Of a stretch of DNA of 64,000 nt, positions 28,001-36,801 are shown in pieces. The stretch's first letter is position 1. Every line of letters begins with the position of its first letter. The stretch lies in assembly GCA_002633005.1 (NCBI GenBank), contig NMRA01000412.1, positions 76,614 to 140,613 of the forward strand, given 5' to 3'. The translations under genes and the position numbers were made by a program. The DNA is from Phoronis australis (Eukaryota > Phoronida > Phoronidae). The notes under the pieces are model-generated. The model saw only the letters and a program-made list of their open reading frames with translations, was not told where the DNA came from and searched no databases.

Positions 28001-31000
28001 TATGATTGACTCTAGGTAAGTCACAGAATGGCGTCTGGTGTGTGGATTTTTTTCAGCTCACAACAATTGATAATCACTGCAACTATGTTTAGGATACACT
28101 ATATGTGTCAGAAACAATTATATTCACTTAAATTTATTTTACAATTTGTTTGTAGCAATATGTCTGCTGTCGGAGGATCATATGAATGCTTTACAACTTT
28201 CCAGTTTTGTACTGTTTCCGCCATCTTGTTAAATTTTGAAATATGTAGATTGCATGCACAATGCCTTGAAAAATTACCAGGGCCTATTTTGCCAATACCT
28301 GATTTTTGAAATTATCTTTTAGTTGATTTTGCTATAAGCAAAATATGCCTGAGGCTCCAATTGTTAATTTTATTATGTGAACTACTCTTACGAATTTGTA
28401 GATTCTAACACAATATTTCGAGTTGTCATTAGCAACTCATTATTTATGCACTTCCAGTGAAGGCCTTGACTTCTTGCCCACTGGTACCGACCTGGGCTTC
28501 CCCCAGTATTCCTTCGTCAGTGCTGAGGCTGCAGAATGGTCTGTCAAGAATGTTGAGGGTGTCACTGACACGTCAATAGCTGTTCAACTTTTACAGGTGA
28601 AGTCTTACCTTTTTACAATCTCACTAATAGACGTTTTTGAGAAGTAGAAAACGAAATCGGCTGCAATTAAGTCTTGAAACATATGCTCCATTATTTTGTT
28701 TGACAGAGTGCAGTTTATGTCAAGAGTAGTGGGACAAAATATTTGTTTCCCGTTGTTGTAGCTAATTGCGCCCTAAATAAAATATTTGCGAATTCCTCAA
28801 AATTCTGGCAACGGTCTAATTATTGAATATCAATTCCATACCTTACTTCCCAGTAAGCTCCCTGTTATTTTTGATGATGATGAACCTCTACTATCAAAAG
28901 TCACAGAATAAATGTTGTGCTCTGCGGTCATGTTGGATAATTTCAGATCATTTTTCTTTCTGTTACGTATTTTTGACTCGTGTTGTTGATTAATAAATAA
29001 ATTAAAAGGTAATAGATAGGTTATACAGCTCAAAATTTTTAATTTTTTTTCAAATTATTTGATAACATCATTATAATTAAACTTATATAACACTTGGTGG
29101 CTCCGCAACATGAGAGCTATCTGTCGTAAAATCTCTCCCGAGGTCATGTTTCTTGGAAATGATTGCTTTTTAAAGTATTCCACAGGGATAGGCGGCAAGA
29201 TTTGGTGGCCTGCTATTACAATTGAGATATTTCTAATTATAGAAACTACTGGACTGTCACCATATATGTCACGTGTCTGGAAAGGTTCATACCAAGTTCC
29301 TTTATGGATTCTATGTCTACATCATAAGAGGTGTTAGCAGAGATCGAGGTTAGTTGGACATTTTAAAGGTGTGGGTTGGGACTTTTCAGAGCTTCATAAC
29401 TGTATATTTTATTAAGTTCATGCGACTCGTAATGGGATCACCTCACCTATTACCCGCTTTTATCACCTCATTATGGTAGTATTGGACAAGTTGATGACTT
29501 CAGACACAGACTAAAGGCAATCCCGGACAAGAGTCGTTTTGATGAGTTTGTGCCACTCCTTGGCTTGCACAGGTAATATATAACTCAAAAAGGAAAATAA
29601 CCTGATCTTAACAACTGTTGCTGCAGCCACCATAGGCACACATCAATTGATGGAAGTTATTGTCTGTTCATGATGTCAGTTGGCACGATTCTACTAGGTT
29701 GCCTGAATGTGTTGCTGGTGAACTGGCACGTTGGTCTGTGGAGGCCCGTCTATCATGTGTGACTTCTCAAGTCATATTTTAAGGACATTTAACCTTGGGT
29801 CTATCCCTTCAAGTGTCCTTTAATGCACTCCTATTCCGAGGCTCCCATACCAAGTTGATTAATGTAACGGAATAGATTGTACACCAGAAACGTGAAGAGT
29901 TAAAACAGTACTGCTTCACATAGAATTTGTTGCAGAATACAAATGATGCCATTGTTTTGTGTTTCAGCGGAGTCAGGCCCTCAGAGTTTCACATCCAATC
30001 CCAATCCCTTCGTTCCCATGGAGATTGTGGAAATTGAGGTTCATGAAGACCCGCCATCCTCCAAGGAACATGACATTCCAGAATTCCTGAGGCCCCGCCT
30101 CCTGTCACAGGAACGTCATGGCTCTACGCCCGAAGATCCACACATGATTCACGATCATATCTTATCCAATAGAGTCACGGACTTTAATTGTAAGGATGAA
30201 TCATCAGTTAGTAATTTTGCTGAAAACATCATGTGGAATATAATTAAGATTCGTTCCATGAAATCTTGAAGGACAATTTATGGACCTTGCTTTTTAAATG
30301 CATATTTGCCACTGGAGACAGCTTTAGGTGAAAATACAGTCATGGGAGAAAGTGACATGCATTTTCTTTCTAATTTACACTGTAACTGATAAAATGATTG
30401 TGCTGTGTGCATGCCCAAATTGTCACAACTTTGAAGTTGCTACCTTGTTTAACTGGCCACTAGCCTTATTTTGAGTAGTTGCATCGGACACACGTTTCAT
30501 GTCTATTGTTCAGTATGTCTGGCATCATGTAAATTATGTTTTGAAATTATTTAGTATTTCTTTGCTGCTATCAGCAGGCTTGGATAAACAATGTCAACCA
30601 GGAAGGGGTCTGACAATGAATAAAAATGGGATGCACTTGGCATTCCCCGGTAACAGCATGAATGTAAAAGCAGGGAATTTTGAATCCCTATCTGTACACT
30701 GGACCCTGGATCCACTCCTGGTAAGGCATGACAAATAAACGTATTAACTGAACAATGCAACACATACAATGATTTCATTTTTGTATTCAATCTGTTCGTT
30801 TCTGCGCAGTGTCCAAGTCGTCCAAGCTGGTCAACGTGGACGTCGACCCGAGTGGTAAGAGTGACCGTCCTGAGTGGGCTACTGCCCAGTATCATAGTAA
30901 CTACAACCCCTCGTGTGCTTTTCAACTGGAGGTGCAGTGGATTGTGGCTACTGGCAGTATATTAGGAGAACTGGTACAATGTTATTTTGGGACTAGCTAG

Positions 31001-33507
31001 TATCTTGAATTCTTCGATTAAGTTTTTTAATTAATTTTATATTCGTCACATAGTCTCATGACAAATAATTTCATAAAATGATCTGGCTTTGTCAGAGGGG
31101 CAGAAAACTTGACATTTTGTCATTTTTGACAAGAGGAGATTGCATCAACTGTCTTTTAAATCTGCAGTAATAATTGTGTTCCACTTTAATTTCTTGTGAA
31201 GTCAAGGTCATTCCCAATCTTGGTGAACATCTCCTCTGACAATGAATTCTGCTTGTACTCAGCTCTCATGGTGGGGGAATTCTGGGTCATTTTGTTGAAT
31301 ATTTATGGCATGTACTGTAATCGTTTTGTTCCAGATGCACAGTTGGACCTGTACTGTAATCGTATTGTTTCAGGTGTACAGTTGGACCCGTCGTGCAAGT
31401 TCTTGTGGGCTCCACATGCTACCCGTCCCCGTTGACCCGTTTGCATTACCCTTCAACAACGACGCTGACCCACTCAGGGGACCCATATTTGTGCCCCTCA
31501 ATATAGGCTGTCTGACGGCCAGCAACAGAGAGATATTTCAAGGTTCGTATTCTCATTTTTAGAATGACCTGGGTCACAAAGTCTGTACTCAAAACTCGTC
31601 TCGCGAATTCACCAGTCATGTGGTGTGCTTTGAGTCGACTTTGGCTACTGTCTCGCTTATGTGATTAGTCATTTTTCAATTAAAGTTCTCTAAGTTTGGT
31701 AGTCTCAGCCCCTGATGTATTCGTCTGGAACATTATGCTTCATTTGCTGTGCGTAAACTTCAAGGCACATAGCATGTCTGCCGTTATTATGTAAATCACA
31801 CAAAAAATGACATGAAACCCTATAAAATATACAGCATACGTTTAGTCAATGAGTGGAATGCCGAGTCTAGGCTAGTTTTCTTCAGTGGTAGTGGTTTTTA
31901 GCATGAATTATAATTTTTCCCATAAAATCACCCTCCTAGTTGTACCAAAAATGTAGTAAAAATCTAGCAAATAATTGGTTTACTTCACATATATCTTCTG
32001 AGTCACTCTGTCAATGTTGCTTGTACTTATTACAACCAGTAGGACGGTTTTATTATTTTTAATGCCACTAGGGTAACTGGTTACTTAGAATATAGGTTGT
32101 TTCAAACATGTACTCGCATTTCAAGGGGCAGTAAGTGCATTGTTTATTGGATTAAGACCAAGATTACTGACTGGTTTATATTGATTTCATAAGGAGATGA
32201 CCAAAGGACTCCGACACCAAAATATGGGAGTTTAAACCCAGTCCAGTAAATCTTGTTCCTCAGTGAATAAACAGCACAATCGTTGACGTTTGAAGTGAGA
32301 CTTCATTTTTGGAACCCCCGCTATTTGGTTAAATGACAACAAAAACTTGTCTTTCCCCATTAGACTCGGCAGCATGTGAATTACATGAACATAGTAATTG
32401 TTTATTCACTTGTAAGGCAGTGAACAGATTTGCATGTTTGTTATACTGGAGTTTTCAAAAAAGTTATTACATGTGTTTTGTCTAATTCGTTGAAGCCAGA
32501 TAAATTTGACGAAATTTGTCAACTGTTTGCAAATACTTCTGATTGTACAATCAATATGTTGTATATTCTTTGTAATATCTGTTTTTTTAATTCCAGAATT
32601 TCCATATGAAATGCAAAAAAATCTGCATTGCTATAGATGTTATACATTCTAGGTAATACTGTATTTATTGCAGAATTTCCGGAGGAAACGAGAGAAGAGA
32701 GGATTCAGTTGTTCCAAGAATATATCCTGAAGAGGTACTGGTCAGTTCTTTTTAGAGGAATTTCTATCTCTGAATTTTGGTTGGTATAAGGAAAATACAT
32801 ACACTTAGAAGAGTATTTGTCACCTCTTAGCACCGATTGAGACCTAGTTAACACCATGACTGCAGCAGCTGCATCACTCAGTGACGAGTGGGAGGGCTCT
32901 CAACTGCAAGGTCATGGCTTCAATTCCTAGCTTTTGCAGTCAAAAAGTTATGTCATTGACCTGCATTTTTCCAGTCAACTCTCCTAGATAAATAAGTATC
33001 AGCCATAGTTTTCTTTTCTAGGGACTCACGCTACAAAAACTTGAAATAGTATAATGTTGTCTTATTTCCCAATTAAAAGCGTATATTACTCATTTTTATT
33101 TCAGATTTGGTTTCATGTATAACAGTTACTCTCTGTCACGTCACAAACCGTCATTTAGTGGTGATGACATTCACAGCCAGTATGTTCACTGCACGGGAGG
33201 CATGTTTGTCATGATCCTCGACACAGAGACGGCCAGTCAGTCAAAGCTAGTCGCGTCACGTAAGGACTACATCACGCGCCAGTTCAGCCAGTTTGAACAG
33301 AACACAGCACAGGATAATCCCGTGGGCTTCCTATGGTGCTGGAACTGGATGCTGGCCCGTAGGTGGCGCTCTGCAAACACCGGCGACGAACACTTCCAGG
33401 ATAAGGTGCTAGCAGATTTCAGGGCATTTTGTTCAAACACAGATGGACGTCTGCAAGAGTTCTGGGGTACATGCTTGCAGATGTTGGACCGCGCGATTGA
33501 TCAGTAG
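521..33507 (+). CDS. DEPDC5: DEPDC5 / Iml1, GATOR1 complex subunit (5' partial, 33 supported exons)
   Basis: DEPDC5 with NPRL2 and NPRL3 forms GATOR1, the lysosomal GAP for RagA/B that lowers mTORC1 activity when amino acids are scarce; DEPDC5 binds the Rag GTPases. Exons (in-phase GT-AG): 521-606, 1959-2092, 3177-3246, 3683-3823, 5090-5159, 6028-6100, 9830-10023, 10527-10661, 11182-11243, 11944-12020, 12957-13062, 14777-14898, 15239-15459, 16233-16448, 17780-17892, 18456-18684, 18987-19121, 21293-21422, 22850-22928, 24081-24203, 24747-24832, 25225-25482, 26059-26176, 26498-26590, 27024-27124, 27932-28015, 28458-28596, 29243-29348, 29968-30189, 30810-30973, 31374-31542, 32674-32734, 33105-33507 (TAG). 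They sum to 4,520 nt, about 1,505 residues; human DEPDC5 is about 1,600. The first exon enters with a split codon, so the start codon is upstream of the window. Diagnostic strings are [28 protein letters not shown] and WNYLDHYIC. Identification comes from remembered family sequence; no search was run. Confidence 0.95.
607..1958 (+). other. DEPDC5 intron, nothing else recognised
   Basis: GTTTGA donor and TTTTTTCAG acceptor. Apart from the dispersed repeat at 728-770 I see no gene or structured element. Short open frames here lack conservation and splice context. Confidence 0.6.
728..770 (+). repeat. Dispersed repeat copy, TGACCC-GAATT family
   Basis: CAGTACATGCCAAAA followed by TTGACCCTAAATTCC. 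The same ordered motifs recur at 2150-2230 and 26700-26805 (+) and 31262-31320 and 62885-62955 (-). This is a short, diverged interspersed element of unknown class. Confidence 0.4.
6155..6235. repeat. Short palindromic element, copy 1
   Basis: Two half-sites face each other: GATCCAGTTAGATGCC, then TTATTCAGGTGATAAAACTG followed by GTTCTCAAAATATGAG. The related copy at 9690-9772 pairs AGAACCAGTTTGATG with AAAACTGGTTCTTGAAA, so the family is a foldback of about 80 bp. A half copy lies at 47298-47340. Confidence 0.5.
6355..6632. mobile_element. Putative foldback/MITE-like element
   Basis: Imperfect terminal inverted repeats: GGCCCGTGGAGAGGGC at 6360 against CCCTTTCCTCGGCCC at the right end. A nested exact 17-bp inverted repeat, AAAAATCAAACCTAATT, lies at 6442-6458 and in reverse at 6577-6593. 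The interior has repeated AAAATCAA(A/T)CCTGTTTGG units. No coding capacity. No clear target-site duplication was found by eye. Confidence 0.45.
9690..9772. repeat. Short palindromic element, copy 2
   Basis: TTTTAGAACCAGTTTGATGC and AAACTGGTTCTTGAAATG form the two arms of a foldback around TTATTCAGTGG. It belongs to the same family as 6155-6235 and 47298-47340. Confidence 0.55.
13780..14628 (+). repeat. Diverged copy of the ~145-bp repeat family, inside a DEPDC5 intron
   Basis: Units carry the family signature: an ATCTCC-type sensor phrase, ATGAAATTT or AAAATTTGG, then a GACTACTGTG-type box and a CCCCTAGTGG box. It ends in AAAAGCACACC...GTGGGTGCATTTCAATGCTC, the same right end as the larger array at 34531-36237. 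At least five degenerate units are visible. Confidence 0.65.
14777..19121 (+). CDS. DEPDC5: DEPDC5 middle exons: low-complexity linker with a conserved NPFAPSR patch
   Basis: Six exons (14777-14898, 15239-15459, 16233-16448, 17780-17892, 18456-18684, 18987-19121) encode the linker that is long and variable in the family. It opens with the conserved YDAQVFKL. Exon 16233-16448 carries [12 protein letters not shown] and [14 protein letters not shown], which match the vertebrate protein closely. Exons 18456 and 18987 are rich in Ser, Gln and Thr (for example [10 protein letters not shown] and [16 protein letters not shown]) and resemble nothing specific, as expected for a disordered linker. Phases are consistent throughout: exon 15239-15459 ends with one spare nucleotide at GTGAGC, and exon 16233 completes that codon. 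The exact ends of the serine-rich exons rest on splice signals and phase, not on conservation. Confidence 0.86.
19122..21292 (+). other. DEPDC5 intron (2.2 kb), nothing recognised
   Basis: AT-rich, with GTCAGT donor and TGCGTAG acceptor. Part of 20000-20160 is richer in GC but gives no tRNA-like boxes or conserved frame. Confidence 0.5.
21293..26176 (+). CDS. DEPDC5: DEPDC5 exons encoding the SHEN-region core
   Basis: Exons 21293-21422, 22850-22928, 24081-24203, 24747-24832, 25225-25482 and 26059-26176. Landmarks are [20 protein letters not shown] (21293), [11 protein letters not shown] (24081), [12 protein letters not shown] and [10 protein letters not shown] (24747), [17 protein letters not shown] and [17 protein letters not shown] (25225), and [13 protein letters not shown] (26059). 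This is the region after the linker that packs against the NPRL2/NPRL3 side in the published human structure. In exon 24747-24832 another frame is also open, but only the frame starting GAG GAG TTT matches the family (human WLSMGRTFHKV, TVTRYLPK), and only that frame joins both neighbours in phase. Confidence 0.93.
21423..24080 (+). other. Two DEPDC5 introns flanking exon 22850-22928, nothing recognised
   Basis: Introns 21423-22849 and 22929-24080. No repeat structure or extra exon was recognised beyond ordinary AT-rich sequence. Confidence 0.5.
24352..24477. mobile_element. 126-bp MITE-like inverted-repeat element
   Basis: Perfect 13-bp terminal inverted repeats, TTTTGTCAAATGG at 24352-24364 and CCATTTGACAAAA at 24465-24477, bound a non-coding, relatively GC-rich interior. 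The size fits a miniature inverted-repeat element. No second copy was found in the window, so mobility is inferred. Confidence 0.45.
26498..29348 (+). CDS. DEPDC5: DEPDC5 exons: variable linker and DEP domain
   Basis: Exons 26498-26590, 27024-27124 and 27932-28015 encode a polar linker ending in [10 protein letters not shown], like human LTEILEAM. Exons 28458-28596 and 29243-29348 encode the DEP domain: [17 protein letters not shown], then LLQ joined to [19 protein letters not shown] and [16 protein letters not shown], matching human YCFISAEVVHWLVNHVEGI and FIYGFYFYKIV. The acceptor of exon 26498 is CAGCAG, so the exon may start at 26498 or 26501, a one-glutamine difference. The donor after 29348 is GTTAGT, and direct joining to 29968 is in phase and gives the length expected from human DEPDC5. 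Confidence 0.88.
29480..29756 (+). other. Two unexplained exon-like segments inside a DEPDC5 intron
   Basis: Segment 29480-29572 is open as [17 protein letters not shown] and ends at an AG|GTAATA donor. Segment 29698-29756 is open as [18 protein letters not shown] between a CTACTAG acceptor and a GTGTGA donor. They are in phase with each other and with exon 29968, and codon use looks coding. They fit after exon 29243 only if its donor moves from GTTAGT (after 29348) to GTTGGA (after 29352). Skipping them gives a protein closer to human DEPDC5 in length. They could be a lineage-specific cassette pair, or a fragment of something else. Confidence 0.35.
29968..33507 (+). CDS. DEPDC5: DEPDC5 C-terminal domain exons and stop codon
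   Basis: Exons 29968-30189 ([12 protein letters not shown], like human IPAFLLPWLPSR), 30810-30973 ([20 protein letters not shown]), 31374-31542 ([34 protein letters not shown]), 32674-32734 and 33105-33507. The last exon encodes RFGFMYNS at its junction, then [27 protein letters not shown], and ends TAG at 33505-33507. The tail matches human [20 protein letters not shown] in spacing. All phases close. The acceptor of exon 31374 lies in a local 39-nt duplication, listed separately. Confidence 0.92.
30575..30720 (+). other. Possible cryptic or cassette exon between the last DEPDC5 exons
   Basis: An open stretch is bounded by a CAGCAG tandem acceptor and two donors. Ending at 30649 (GTAACA) gives a symmetric 75-nt exon that would insert 25 residues in phase. 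Ending at 30720 (GTAAGG, the stronger donor) would shift frame in exon 30810 and run into a stop near its end. It has no counterpart in remembered DEPDC5 proteins. It may be regulatory (poison-type) or a chance open frame. Confidence 0.2.
31314..31391 (+). repeat. 39-bp tandem duplication of a DEPDC5 splice acceptor
   Basis: The block TGTACTGTAATCG...TTGTTCCAG...CAGTTGGACC is followed immediately by TGTACTGTAATCG...TTGTTTCAG...CAGTTGGACC. Each copy has a polypyrimidine-AG acceptor, at 31333-31334 and 31372-31373. The two possible exon starts (31335 and 31374) are 39 nt apart, and the added stretch is open in frame, so use of the first would insert 13 residues before VYSWTRRAS. Conservation supports 31374. 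Confidence 0.85.
32862..32940 (+). repeat. tRNA-derived SINE-like fragment
   Basis: A tRNA-like layout: GAGTGGGAGGGCTCTCAACT resembles the D-arm/anticodon side, followed by GCTTCAATTCC (32917-32927), which matches the B-box consensus GGTTCGANTCC at 9 of 11 positions. The segment is bounded by CTGCAGCAGC and CTTTTGCAG. It does not fold into a proper tRNA by eye, so a SINE head is more likely than a tRNA gene. Confidence 0.4.
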
Positions 33508-34530
33508 AGATTATTTTCAAAGAGAGCAGACAGTGTCAACACTAGTATTTATTCAGATGATATTAGTTTTCAAAGGAATGACAAAAGCATTTTGCCTAAT
33601 ACTGTATGCACCCCACATTTCATTGAGGTGGCCAGTAAAATTACTAGTAGTATTATATGAATGCAGATGCAATATTTGAAGTGGACCTATTATACAAATA
33701 CAGGCCGAATTGTTATACATGTACATTATACCTGAAACGACCCCTGCCACGTACTTATATCCACCTTTCAGTGTCACAAAGTTTCATTAGAAAAACATTT
33801 CAGGTCTTGAATTGCCTACTCATAGATTTTTTAACAGTTGTCCCATTGATGTGACAGGAATGGTCCTATATCTCCCCATATCAGGATGTGCTCGTGTTTG
33901 CATATTATTGACCAGTATCTATTTACAAAACGTGAAGAATGTTAACAGATCGCTTACAAGAGAGCATGCAAATTTAAGCTTGTTATGTCCTCATTATGTG
34001 AGCTTAAAACTAATGATAGTTCACTGTGGTATGACTTTGACATTGTAAGTAGTAACGAAAGCATTTTCGTAACAAACCCAAAATTGTCTTCAATAATATG
34101 CCAAGTAATATATTGTGTGAGGTGAAGCCACGATGAAGTAAGTGGATTGTTTTAAAATACTGTAAAACACATTCCTGTATGCAGGAAGTTTGAATGAAAA
34201 CGTTATTAGTCTGGAAAATCACTTGGTAACTCCAGAAACGTGTTGTGACCTGGTTCATCCCAGTGATCACAACACACTGTCTGATGCAGTATTTCATTGA
34301 ACACAGTGCTTTTCTTGGACATTGAAATGCATTTCCATGGTCCACAGTATAGTTTCACTTATAAAAGGATGATGTATGGTTTGTAATTCTGGAGTTAAAT
34401 TTGCCTTTAGTCTAATTTGACTATTGAAAGGAATCCTTTCTGTTGATTGGTTAATCATCATGGTGCTAATGGTGTCTGCATTTAAATGCGAGGTGAAAAT
34501 AAAGTTATGTAAAATTCACATGAAGTTTTT
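33508..34530 (+). other. Probable DEPDC5 3' UTR and tail-to-tail spacer
   Basis: AT-rich sequence without a conserved frame between the DEPDC5 stop and the repeat island. Short open frames on both strands overlap each other and resemble nothing. Confidence 0.5.
34498..34503 (+). terminator. DEPDC5: Candidate polyadenylation signal of DEPDC5
   Basis: AATAAA about 1 kb after the DEPDC5 stop codon and just before the repeat island, giving a plausible 3' UTR of 33508 to roughly 34525. No transcript evidence is available. Confidence 0.4.
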
Positions 34531-36237
34531 ATGCGTCCACAATATGTGGATGCATTATGTAGTCATCTCCGTCCGTCCGGGCAGCCTCCGGCATTCGCTA
34601 CTCTATCTCCAAAACCCTTTTGACATACGTTCATGAAATTTGGCACATGTGTTCCATTCATGAATGGGATGGCATGAGCGAACTTTCGGACGGATCCCAC
34701 TACCGGTGTGCCCCCTAGTGGCAATTTTAGTTTTTTACGCTTACCTTTGTATCTTGAAAAGTCCTGAACGGATTTTCATGAAATTTAGTATGTAGGCACC
34801 TATTAGTGAGATGACGCTATCCTTCCATTTTCGGATGGATTTGACGTAGTTTGCACCACCTAGTGGCCATTTTTACTGTTTTCGAGTCTATTTCTTTGCG
34901 TCCACCCCTCTATCAATCAAACCGCTCAAAGGATGATTGTGAAAATTGGCATGTATGTGCTTACTATGAAGAGGACGTTGATCATTTTCTGACGATTTCG
35001 ACTACTGTGGCGCCTCCTAGTGGCAGTTTTGTTTTTTTTGCGCCTATGGCTGTATCTCCTAAACCGTTCGCAGGATCTTTACAAAATTTAGTATATTTAT
35101 ATGATGTTAACAACAGACGACGACGACTTTTGGACAGATCCGACTACCAGTGTGCCCCTAGTGGCAATTTTATTTTTTTACGTTTACCTATGTATCTTTA
35201 AAAGTCCTTAACGGATTTTCATGAAATTTAATATGTAGGCACCTGTTAGTGAGGTGACACTATCCTCTCATTTTCGGATGGATTCGACTTAGTTTGCGCC
35301 ACCTAGTGGCCATTTTTATTGTTTTCGAGTCTGTTTTTTTTTGCCCTCTATTAACTAAACCGCTCAAAGGGTGATTGTGAAAATTGGCATGTATTACTAT
35401 AAAGAGGACGGTTGACGATGATTTTCCGATGGTTTCGACTACTGTGGCGCCTCCTAGTGGCAGTTTTGTTTTTGTTGCGCCTATGGCTGTATCTCCTAAC
35501 CATTCGCAGGATCTTTACTTAATTTAGCAAGTGTATTTAATGTGATGTTGACTATGGATGAAGACGACTTTCAGACAGATCTGACTACTGCTGTGCCTCC
35601 TAGTGTCAATTTTAGTTTTTTCCGTTTAACTCAGTATCTTCAAAGGTCCTAAACAGATTTTCATGAAATTTTAAATGTAGGCATATACTGGTGTGATGAT
35701 GTTGTCTGCCTGTTTTTGGATGGAATCGAGGTATTTTGCACCACCTGGTGGTCATTTCTGCTGTTTTCAAATCTTATTTTTGGTGTCCATCCCTGTATCA
35801 ACCAAATCATTTGAAAATTGGCATATATGTTCTCAGTGTGAAGATGACCACTGATGATGGTGACTGATTACTGTGGCGCCTCCTAGTGGTAGTTTTGTTT
35901 TGCGCCCATTAGTCGTATCTATTAAACCCACAGCAGGATCTTTACTAAATTTAGTAAGTGTATTTATATGAAGATAACAACAGACGACGACCACTTTCAG
36001 GCTGATCCAACGGACACTGTGCCCACTAGTGGCAATTTCATTTTATTCTGTTTCCCTTTGTTTCTCTGAAGTTCCTTGACAGATTTTTATGAAATATGGC
36101 ATTTTCCTCTTTTTGGATGGATTGTATGTCTTTGCGGCACCTAGTTTCCATTTTTAGGATACAAATGAACAACCCTAAAAGCACACCATTTGCAATGCAT
36201 TCGTGGGCGCATTTCAATGCTCCGCGTTGCTCTTGTT
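34531..36237 (+). repeat. Higher-order repeat array of ~145-bp units between DEPDC5 and UFD1
   Basis: Eleven units spaced about 120-163 bp (phrases beginning TATCT/TATCA at about 34604, 34751, 34911, 35051, 35192, 35347, 35491, 35633, 35796, 35916 and TTTCT near 36061). Each has a TATCT..AAA.C..T...CGGATTT core, ATGAAATTT, a CGACTACTGTG or GACTTAGTTTG box, and a CACCTAGTGGC box. Three unit types alternate, so the real period is about 440 bp. The ends carry an inverted GCGYCCAC...ATGCATT pair (34533 and near 36205), and the right end matches that of 13780-14628. It is probably a mobile or amplified non-coding element. Confidence 0.8.
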
Positions 36238-36801
36238 ATTGTTGAATTTCAGACACCGAATAATCACTTTTTTCTATTAAAGCTTTGCTCAATCATGTAA
36301 CCTTTTTGGAAGGATGTCAAAACTATCTTTTTAAAGAAAATATTAACCATTCTTAATGTTAATTTTTTGCCTTTTTGTGACAAGATTCAGTGTCTGGAAT
36401 TAAAGAGATAGTGACAGGCCACTTCAATGGGCGACTTTAAATTCACAAGGGGGCACTGATGTGACACCAATCCTGTCTGCAGAAATGCAAGCACCCACAA
36501 GGTAGTTGTGTGGAACTGTTAGCCCGCAAACGGCCCCATACTGCTCTCCATCTATTCAGGTTAAAAAGAGGAGCCTTATTATTCATTAGCGCCACCTGGT
36601 GAATAGATTTTCCCATTGATTTTTCACCACAAGACTAGGGGCCAGTGCATTCAAAATGAGACGGACTATACATCAACATAATATTTTTTATAAATAACAG
36701 ACAGCTTAATACATCAGTTACATAAACATGATCAATGACATCGATACTCTTCCAATGGTTCAACATAAAGTCTCAACAGTTCTGAAGTATGAGTATTTGG
36801 T
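36238..36801 (-). other. Spacer / probable UFD1 3' UTR
   Basis: Downstream of the UFD1 stop on the minus strand. It includes a copy of CATTAGCGCCACCTGGTGAA near 36587. No AATAAA on the minus strand was found, so the transcript end is unknown. Confidence 0.4.

Noticed and set aside
32597-32655. Second AG acceptor followed by AATTTCC, similar to the start of exon 32674
   Set aside because: Similarity is limited to about ten bases and the frame does not continue like DEPDC5. It may be another weak exon-edge echo but is too short to claim.
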